From positions 1-12,901 of the forward strand of contig CAYLYE010000182.1 of assembly GCA_964387325.1 (NCBI GenBank): DNA of 12,901 nt, in the 5' to 3' direction. The notes under the pieces are model-generated. The model did not search any database, was not told where the DNA came from, and saw only the letters and a program-made list of their open reading frames with translations. The translations under genes were made by a program, and so were the position numbers. How positions within the stretch are numbered: position 1 is the stretch's first letter; each line of letters begins with the position of its first letter. This document shows, piece after piece, positions 8,071 through 12,901 of the stretch. The DNA is from CAZZBK01 sp964387325 (GTDB lineage: Bacteria; Planctomycetota; Planctomycetia; Pirellulales; PNKZ01).

Positions 8071-8219
8071 ATAAAAAAACAAACCTCTCGGGCGATTGCG
8101 ACGGTGGAGTCGCTTCGAGAAGAGCGAGATCTGACGGTGCTAGGCACGGTCGTTTATTGATCTAGGCTCACGAAATGGTATTAGGCACCCCCGACGGAAT
8201 CAATGCACGAGAGGTTTGT
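8071..8219 (-). terminator. Long structured segment closed by a 12-bp stem and ending in a U-tract; candidate terminator or small RNA
   Basis: ACAAACCTCTCG (8079-8090) and CGAGAGGTTTGT (8208-8219) are perfect reverse complements. Read on the minus strand, the closing arm runs directly into seven Ts (8079-8073), as in an intrinsic terminator. The 117 bases between the arms are too long for a simple loop but contain smaller hairpins: GCGAC/GTCGC at 8098-8113, GTGC/GCAC at 8137-8147, and ATTGAT/ATCAAT at 8156-8204. The segment begins about 120 bases after the DUF1080 stop codon on the same strand. It could be a 3'-UTR structure, an independent small RNA with its own terminator, or a degenerate small mobile repeat with 12-bp ends. 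No target-site duplication is apparent. Confidence 0.4.
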
Positions 8220-8339
8220 GTATCCAAGCATGTTTAAGTTGAACTGGCAGAAAGTATCGGCACGGGAACTCACCTATCTCTAACTTTACGTCGAAAATCT
8301 GAGATCGGTTTTCAGGTTCGGCCGAGAATCGCCAAAACT

Positions 8340-9317
8340 TTACTTCTTCTCGACGATCCAAATGTTGCGGAAGGTCACGGGATTGCCGTGGTCTTGCAGC
8401 TGCAATGAGCCTGAAGCCCCTTCCTTGCCGAGGCCGCCGGGGGTGAGCTTCTCGAATACATAGTCACCGTGAATAACCACGCCATTGTGGCGAACGGTGA
8501 CCTTGGCGTTGGCCGTCTTGTTGCCTTCGGCGTCGAACCGTGGTGCGGTGAAGTCGACGTCGTAGGTCTGCCATTGCAGCGGCGGCAGGCACATGTTCAC
8601 GTCGGGCTTGCGGAGCGTATAGAAGCCACCGCACTCGTTGTTCTCACCGTTCAGGCCGAACGAGTCGAGGATCTGACACTCGTAGCGATTGATGATGTAC
8701 AGGCCGCTGTTGCCGCGGGCCTGGCCGCGAGCGCTGGGCATAAACGGGGTGCGAAACTCAAGGTGCAACGTGAAGTCTTGGAACTCCTTGATCGTAAAGA
8801 TGCTTCCCTTGGGGGTGAGCAGTTTGTCGTCGGTCAGCATGCCCCCCTTGAAGGCTTCGAGGCCCGAGCCGTCGAACAGCACGGTTGCGCCTGCCGGGGC
8901 AGCTTGGCCGAGCGTAGGGCTCATGCGTTCGACGCGCTTGAGCTCGCCGAGCTTGGTGCCACCGCTGTCGGCCACACTGATCGTACCGTCACGGAGCGTG
9001 CCTTGACGGTCGTCCCCTTTGAAGACGACCTGGCCGGCGTCGAGTTTACCTTCGTACTTTTTTGGAGCCGCCGAGGTGTCCCAACCGGCGCCGGGCAGAC
9101 CGCCGCGATAGACGACCGCCTGGAACGCTCCTTCGCCGAGGGCAATGACCTGCACGCCGGTCTTCTGCTCGGCAACATTCCCTTCGTATTCGCCTTGCAG
9201 CGTGTAATCGACACCTGCCTCGGCGGGGTTGGTGAAGGTCGGGGCTTTGCCTGGGGCGGCAATCACTGCGGCGCTCGGCACCACCAACAGCAGGGTGGCT
9301 AATAATGTCCATCGCAT
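8340..9317 (-). CDS. Secreted DUF1080 protein (3-keto-disaccharide hydrolase / LamG-like family)
   Basis: A 325-residue exported protein. Residues 1-21 are a signal peptide: Met-Arg-Trp, a hydrophobic core LLATLLLVVP, and a likely cut near AVIAA. Residues about 36-130 form an extra beta-rich N-terminal region with regular short repeats of polar and hydrophobic residues. The DUF1080 domain (PF06439) spans about 142-325, opening with ATVLFDGSGLEAF and carrying GNSGLYIINRYECQILDSFG (202-221) and the closing GNPVTFRNIWIVE. Members of this lectin-like fold act on sugars, and some hydrolyse 3-keto-glycosides; activity here is inferred. They are very abundant in Planctomycetes and Verrucomicrobia. 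The ATG at 9317 has GAGGAG nine bases upstream and directly begins the signal peptide; the frame continues upstream, but that extension has no protein-like character. No linked gene suggests a specific substrate. Confidence 0.92.
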   Translation of the reverse strand: MRWTLLATLLLVVPSAAVIAAPGKAPTFTNPAEAGVDYTLQGEYEGNVAEQKTGVQVIALGEGAFQAVVYRGGLPGAGWDTSAAPKKYEGKLDAGQVVFKGDDRQGTLRDGTISVADSGGTKLGELKRVERMSPTLGQAAPAGATVLFDGSGLEAFKGGMLTDDKLLTPKGSIFTIKEFQDFTLHLEFRTPFMPSARGQARGNSGLYIINRYECQILDSFGLNGENNECGGFYTLRKPDVNMCLPPLQWQTYDVDFTAPRFDAEGNKTANAKVTVRHNGVVIHGDYVFEKLTPGGLGKEGASGSLQLQDHGNPVTFRNIWIVEKK

Positions 9318-9326
9318 AGCGTGCGT

Positions 9327-9332
9327 CTCCTC
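9327..9332 (-). promoter_or_regulatory. Ribosome binding site that fixes the DUF1080 gene start
   Basis: GAGGAG on the minus strand lies nine bases before the ATG at 9317. It decides in favour of the start that begins the signal peptide over start codons up to 264 bases further upstream. Confidence 0.75.
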
Positions 9333-9441
9333 GGGTAAAATATCGATCCAACGTGCGTTCAGGGGAACTGGGGTCATTGTGCTGGGTCGTGGCAGGGGGT
9401 GCAAGTTGGTGGCGCGCGAAGGGGAGATTTCCGCGATCTTT

Positions 9442-9470
9442 TTGTGATCGCCAGCGCGGGCATGTATCGA
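9442..9470 (+). promoter_or_regulatory. Weak candidate sigma-70 promoter for the membrane protein gene
   Basis: TTGTGA (9442-9447) and TATCGA (9465-9470) are 17 bases apart, the ideal spacing. The matches are 4/6 to the -35 and 3/6 to the -10 consensus. It lies 227 bases before the start codon. It could be chance. Confidence 0.22.
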
Positions 9471-9497
9471 TAAACCTGGATGGTGGCGAAACTGTCC

Positions 9498-9528
9498 AGA
9501 CCGGCCCAACACCCTGCCAAGCCGGTCT
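9498..9528. repeat. Short inverted repeat in the divergent region
   Basis: AGACCGGC (9498-9505) and GCCGGTCT (9521-9528) are perfect reverse complements with a 15-base loop. A related sequence, GACGGTCTT, follows at 9530-9538. It might be an operator or a leader hairpin of the plus-strand gene. No U-tract follows. Confidence 0.3.
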
Positions 9529-9685
9529 TGACGGTCTTTGCCGCCTGAGGTACTACCTCGCTTGCATCCGCGCCAAAACAATAACTTTGGCGTCGCGACA
9601 GCGCAGCCGACCGACAGCTACTAGACGCACGCACTTGAAGGTCTCAGGTCGACCACGCTCGTTGTGGCATTGCCACGTTTCGAGT

Positions 9686-9691
9686 GGGAGG
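9686..9691 (+). promoter_or_regulatory. Ribosome binding site that supports a GTG start for the membrane protein
   Basis: GGGAGG ends six bases before the GTG at 9698. No in-frame ATG lies near, and the first membrane helix starts about 20 residues after this GTG. Confidence 0.7.
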
Positions 9692-9697
9692 TGTGTT

Positions 9698-11161
9698 GTG
9701 GATCGGCAAGTGCTCTTGGCCCGTCGAGGCAAGCAGCCTCGTGCTTCCGAGGCTTGGCTGAGCGTGTTGCTCAGTTCCCTCGCCATCATCTCATTGAGCG
9801 TGGGGGGCGTGCATCTCTGGCAACACGCGAACGATGGCCCCAGCGATTATCGAGCCGCGTCGGGGCTGCTGCTGTGGCTGACCGCGCTGGTGCAGGCCGC
9901 AATGGCCTGGCGGCTCGGGCATCATCAGCCCGAGATACCCGCCCAACGCTCCGATGTGTTTCGCTTCGTCGAGTGGCAAATCGTCGGCGTCGTGGTCGCG
10001 CTGGGGTGCGGATATTTGGTCGGACCAGGTGCTGAGGTCCGCTATCTGGTGCGGGCCGTGATCGCGATGTGGCTCACGCTCACCTTGGTGCCCGTGGTCA
10101 TGCCCCGACGCGCGCGGGCTCGCTTGGCGTGGATCCAGTCGCGCGGCGCTCGAACGCTTGGCTGGAGCATGCTGGCCGTTTCGCTCATGTTGCTGGGGGG
10201 AGAAGGCTTGCTTCGTGTCGCCGGTTGGCTCGGTGGCGAACAGGTGACGGCCCAGCATTGGGTGCAAGCACTCAAATTCTCGCCCGGCGAAAAATATGCC
10301 GACCGCGTCGCCAACGACCAAGGCTACCTGGGAGATCGATTTGTCGCCGATGTGCCACCCGGCCATATCCGGATCGCCGTGCTGGGCAGCGACGTGCTGC
10401 TCGAGTCAGCCGGCATGAACCATTTCATCGACAACCTGCACACGCTGAGCGCCCCGCTCAGCGTGTATAATTTTGGGCTGCGACACTCGGGCATGCGTGA
10501 GTTCAATGTCCAAGTCGCGGACGACGTACGACGGTTCCATCCGCAGCTTGTGGTGGCGATGTTCGACGTGTCGCAGGAACTCGTCCATAACGGGGTCGCG
10601 CCGCAACCCTACGACTGGCACGCCTTGCGATTGAGCCAATGGGCGGCCAACACCCTGCACCTGCGGCTGCCAATCGCCGGACCGCAGATTTTCGCGCCTC
10701 CCACCAATGCCGACTTCGAGACTTATTTGCGACACAGCTCAGCCTCGCTCGAGGCCTGTCGCACGCCGATCGACGCTTCGCTCGAGCAACGTTGGACCGT
10801 GCTGCAACAACAGCTCGATCAACTCGCGTCGAGTTGCGATCGCTACCGCCTGCCGCTGGCGGTTGCACTCCTTCCGAGTCCATGTCAGGTGAGCGATAAC
10901 TTGCGCGACACACTGGCCCGGCGGCAGGGGATTGAGCTGCGGCGGCTCGACATGGATTTACCCCAGCGGCGGCTGACACGCTACGCCCAGCAGCGCAACG
11001 TGGCCGTGATCGACCTGTTACCTTATTTCCGCGCGGCGCGACAGAGTCCGTTTCAGCCGCAGAGCGGCGAGTTAAGCGTCACGGGTCACCACATCACGGC
11101 CGACGTGCTCGGCGGTTGGATCGAGACCCGTTACGCCCGCACCATGGCGGGAATTAAATGA
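9698..11161 (+). CDS. Polytopic membrane protein with a C-terminal SGNH-hydrolase-like domain, catalytic motifs degenerate
   Basis: This 487-residue protein has five predicted membrane segments: about 20-41, 53-72, 92-110, 117-135 and 153-175. A soluble part of about 310 residues follows and looks like an SGNH/GDSL domain: IRIAVLGSDVLLES (224-237) at the place of block I, YNFGLRHSGMREF (257-269) at block II, RRFHPQLVVAMFDVSQEL (278-295) at block III, and SGELSVTGHHITADV (456-470) at the place of the DxxH block. The usual GDS is inverted to GSD, and the usual Asp and His of the last block are Ser/Gly and Glu, so the catalytic set is not seen. Related membrane-tethered SGNH proteins often modify surface polysaccharides by acyl transfer or removal; here the role may be binding or unknown. 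The GTG start at 9698 has GGGAGG six bases upstream; the open frame before it lacks protein character. Its stop codon lies inside a 25-bp inverted repeat. Confidence 0.8.
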   Translation: MDRQVLLARRGKQPRASEAWLSVLLSSLAIISLSVGGVHLWQHANDGPSDYRAASGLLLWLTALVQAAMAWRLGHHQPEIPAQRSDVFRFVEWQIVGVVVALGCGYLVGPGAEVRYLVRAVIAMWLTLTLVPVVMPRRARARLAWIQSRGARTLGWSMLAVSLMLLGGEGLLRVAGWLGGEQVTAQHWVQALKFSPGEKYADRVANDQGYLGDRFVADVPPGHIRIAVLGSDVLLESAGMNHFIDNLHTLSAPLSVYNFGLRHSGMREFNVQVADDVRRFHPQLVVAMFDVSQELVHNGVAPQPYDWHALRLSQWAANTLHLRLPIAGPQIFAPPTNADFETYLRHSSASLEACRTPIDASLEQRWTVLQQQLDQLASSCDRYRLPLAVALLPSPCQVSDNLRDTLARRQGIELRRLDMDLPQRRLTRYAQQRNVAVIDLLPYFRAARQSPFQPQSGELSVTGHHITADVLGGWIETRYARTMAGIK

Positions 11162-11240
11162 TGAATGCGGAATGATGAATGATGAATGGAAGAGCGCTGT
11201 CGCGATAATGCTCCGCATTCATCATTCCGCATTCATCATT
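11157..11240. terminator. Perfect 25-bp inverted repeat between convergent genes; likely bidirectional terminator or mobile repeat
   Basis: Bases 11157-11181 and 11216-11240 are exact reverse complements, with a 34-base loop in which GAGC/GCTC can pair further. The arms are built from overlapping ATGAATG and ATGATGA units, as in CGGAATGATGAATG. The left arm includes the TGA stop codon (11159-11161) of the membrane protein gene; the right arm ends 12 bases from the sigma factor stop codon. A stem this long would end or pause transcription from both sides. No long U-tract follows on either strand. The low-complexity, AT-richer composition differs from the neighbouring genes and suggests an inserted dispersed repeat. 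Confidence 0.6.
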
Positions 11241-11251
11241 CATCACTTGCT

Positions 11252-12901
11252 TTACGCGCTCTCGGCTTCGCCGATGAAGCCGTCGAGCAGCCGGGCTCGC
11301 GTGGGGTGTTGCAACTTGCGGACTGCCTTGGCCTCGATCTGACGAACCCGCTCACGGGTCACGCAGAAAATCTTGCCGACCTCTTCGAGCGTGTACGAGT
11401 AGCCGTCAGCCAAGCCGTAGCGAAGACGAATGATTTCCCGCTCGCGATAGTTGAGCTCTTGCAGAGCATCGTTCACGCGTTGCTTGAGTGACTGCTGGTT
11501 GATGTCGCGGAGCGGATCGATATCGCGATGATCCTCGACGAATTCACCGAAGTAGCTGTCGTCGTGCTCACCGACCGGTTGATCGAGCGACAGCGGTTGG
11601 CGGGTCATCTTCATCACGCAACGCGCCTCTTCGAGCGTCAAGCCGGTCGCCTCGGCAATTTCCTCGAAGTTCGGCTCGCGGCCGAAACGTTGCAAGAAAT
11701 CGCGGGTCATCGTCCGTACCCGGCTCATCGTTTCGATCATATGCACCGGCAGGCGAATCGTGCGGCTTTGGTCCGCCAACGACCGGGTGATCGCCTGACG
11801 AATCCACCAAGTGGCATAGGTGCTAAACTTGAAACCGCGAGCATGCTCGAACTTGTCGACTGCCCGCATCAGCCCCGTGTTCCCCTCTTGGATCAGGTCC
11901 AAGAAGCTCAAGCCGCGATTGCGATAACGCTTGGCAATCGAGACGACCAGCCGCAGGTTGCCCGCCGACAGCACACGTTTGGCGGCGTCGTAATTTTCCT
12001 GGTAGGTCTTGATCCGCGCGACGCGCTTCCGCAGCGTGGTCGGCGTGTCGAGCGTGATCCGCATCAGATGACGCAGCTCTTTACGTGCCCGTTGGCCTTC
12101 GGGCGTCCGGTTGTGCGGATCATTGAGCAACTTGAGATGGTTGAGCAGGTCGTTCATACGGCCCGAGACCTCGGCCAACTTGTCGAGCAGCGGTTGCAAG
12201 CGATTCGTGCGGAGCATCAATTCTTCGACCAACACAACGGCCTTGCGGCGGCGGCGGACCAGTTTGCGCCAGGCGTCCATCCGGGCAGCGCGGCTGCGAC
12301 GCTTGTTGACCACCACGCGAAAGTCGCGACGGTTGGCTCGTAACAACAGCCCCAGCGTGGCCAGGTTGGGACCCAGTAGCTTCAAAATCGCTTTCTTTTC
12401 GGCCGCGTCGGTCACGCTCACGTCGACCGTCCGATCCAAGCGTAGCTCACCGTCACGCACTTTCTTGAGCAGCGTGACGGCTCCTTGCAACAAAAAGTCG
12501 TTGGCCAGCATCGTCCGGCGATAACGACGGCGGGTCGTTTCGATCTGCTTGGCCGATTCAATCTCCTGAGCCCGATTGAGCAACGGGTTTTCACCCATCT
12601 GCATCAGGTAAATGCGGACCGGATCGTCGATCCGGGCGCCGTTGAGCGCCACGTCGAGGCTTTCTTCGTCATCGTCCGTTGCCGGGACTTCAATCGCGTC
12701 AAACTCGTCGACCACCTCCTCGGCCTGAAATTCGTCAACTTCCACATCATCCGTCTCGACGACCGCCTCGGCCGTTTCGTCGATCTCGAACAACTCGACT
12801 CGCTCGACCAGCGTCGTGCCCGTCTTGGCCTTCGCGGTCGACGGTTGCGGCGTGATGCAGGAGACGGCGGAGTGCGGGGCTCCGATTATCTTGAGCGACG
12901 T
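11252..12901 (-). CDS. rpoD: RNA polymerase sigma factor of the RpoD/SigA type, 5' end outside the window
   Basis: At least 549 residues of a sigma-70 protein, which directs RNA polymerase to -10/-35 promoters. Region 1.2 is encoded near 12630-12540 (DDPVRIYLMQMGENPLL). About 190 residues follow that correspond to the non-conserved region, with an Arg/Lys-rich stretch (RRSRAARMDAWRKLVRRRRK). Region 2 covers about 11960-11720 and includes FLDLIQEGNTGLMRAVDKFE and FKFSTYATWWIRQAITRS, the core-binding and -10-reading parts. Region 4.2 at about 11400-11310 has YTLEEVGKIFCVTRERVRQI, the -35-reading helix-turn-helix, nearly identical to that of E. coli RpoD. The visible N-terminus is acidic. The frame is open to the right edge without an ATG; a TTG at 12793 is possible but has no good ribosome binding site, so the real start is probably outside. 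The match is to group 1 or 2 sigma factors; primary status is likely but not proven, and the symbol is given on that basis. Confidence 0.93.
   Translation of the reverse strand, partial: TSLKIIGAPHSAVSCITPQPSTAKAKTGTTLVERVELFEIDETAEAVVETDDVEVDEFQAEEVVDEFDAIEVPATDDDEESLDVALNGARIDDPVRIYLMQMGENPLLNRAQEIESAKQIETTRRRYRRTMLANDFLLQGAVTLLKKVRDGELRLDRTVDVSVTDAAEKKAILKLLGPNLATLGLLLRANRRDFRVVVNKRRSRAARMDAWRKLVRRRRKAVVLVEELMLRTNRLQPLLDKLAEVSGRMNDLLNHLKLLNDPHNRTPEGQRARKELRHLMRITLDTPTTLRKRVARIKTYQENYDAAKRVLSAGNLRLVVSIAKRYRNRGLSFLDLIQEGNTGLMRAVDKFEHARGFKFSTYATWWIRQAITRSLADQSRTIRLPVHMIETMSRVRTMTRDFLQRFGREPNFEEIAEATGLTLEEARCVMKMTRQPLSLDQPVGEHDDSYFGEFVEDHRDIDPLRDINQQSLKQRVNDALQELNYREREIIRLRYGLADGYSYTLEEVGKIFCVTRERVRQIEAKAVRKLQHPTRARLLDGFIGEAESA

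Larger units (their letters stand above)
7988..8339. other. Convergent intergenic region (352 bases) without a protein gene
   Basis: The region lies between the stop of the glycosyltransferase and the stop of the DUF1080 gene. It holds two inverted-repeat structures, listed separately (8031-8063 and 8071-8219). The part from 8220 to 8339 shows nothing beyond a weak imperfect hairpin around 8292-8316. No tRNA or convincing short gene was found. Confidence 0.6.
9318..9697. other. Divergent intergenic region (380 bases) without a protein gene
   Basis: The region separates the DUF1080 gene (minus) from the membrane protein gene (plus). It holds both ribosome binding sites, a weak candidate promoter (9442-9470) and a short hairpin (9498-9528), listed separately. 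The frames of both neighbours happen to stay open into it, but the encoded sequence is Cys/Arg/Trp-rich and unlike protein. Nothing else was recognised. Confidence 0.6.

Noticed and set aside
8031..8080. Canonical intrinsic terminator for the glycosyltransferase
   Set aside because: The stem is perfect, but on the plus strand it is followed by an A-run and not a U-tract. It is kept only as an inverted repeat.
8469..9302. Open frame of 277 codons on the plus strand, antisense to the DUF1080 gene
   Set aside because: The minus-strand frame has a signal peptide, domain motifs and a good ribosome binding site; the opposite frame has none of these.
9318..9581. N-terminal extension of the DUF1080 protein by 88 residues
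   Set aside because: The extension would bury the signal peptide; GAGGAG before 9317 supports the shorter form.
9353..9697. N-terminal extension of the membrane protein by 115 residues
   Set aside because: It would start at a GTG without a ribosome binding site, and its sequence is rich in Cys, Trp and Arg like translated non-coding DNA; GGGAGG before the GTG at 9698 is better.
1..12901. CRISPR arrays, tRNA or rRNA genes, transposases
   Set aside because: No regularly spaced direct repeats, tRNA-like cloverleaf, rRNA segment or transposase motif was seen on either strand.

Overview
The window looks like a chromosomal piece of a planctomycete, probably of the Pirellulales. This is inferred from the combination of a high-GC genome, a secreted DUF1080 (3-keto-disaccharide hydrolase family) protein, a housekeeping-type sigma factor with a large family-specific insert, and a membrane-anchored SGNH-like protein. 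No marker gene fixes the species.

The left half (1-6585, minus strand) is the start of a hybrid NRPS/PKS assembly line. The upstream gene (6585 down to 1900, 1561 aa) encodes one unusual loading module: formyltransferase, a C-terminal half of a condensation domain, an adenylation domain split between core motifs A4 and A5 by a luciferase-like flavin monooxygenase, and a carrier protein. The adenylation pocket, rebuilt across the insertion, reads DILQLGMVWK and points to glycine. After a 42-base gap a type I PKS gene starts at 1857 with a complete ketosynthase; it runs off the left edge early in its acyltransferase domain. The two genes read as a chain-initiation module (oxidised and/or formylated glycine) that passes its product to a PKS extension module. 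No thioesterase, phosphopantetheinyl transferase or transporter is in view, so the product is unknown.

A GT4-like glycosyltransferase (6770-7987, plus strand) diverges from the NRPS gene across 184 bases. It may be a tailoring gene, or the cluster may end there.

The right half looks unrelated to the pathway. It holds a secreted DUF1080 protein (9317 to 8340, minus), a polytopic membrane protein with a degenerate SGNH-like domain (9698-11161, plus), and an RpoD-type sigma factor (minus, 11252 to the right edge, 5' end outside the window). The two convergent gaps carry striking inverted repeats: a 12-bp stem closing a 141-base structured segment with a U-tract (8079-8219), and a perfect 25-bp stem that contains the stop codon of the membrane protein gene (11157-11240).
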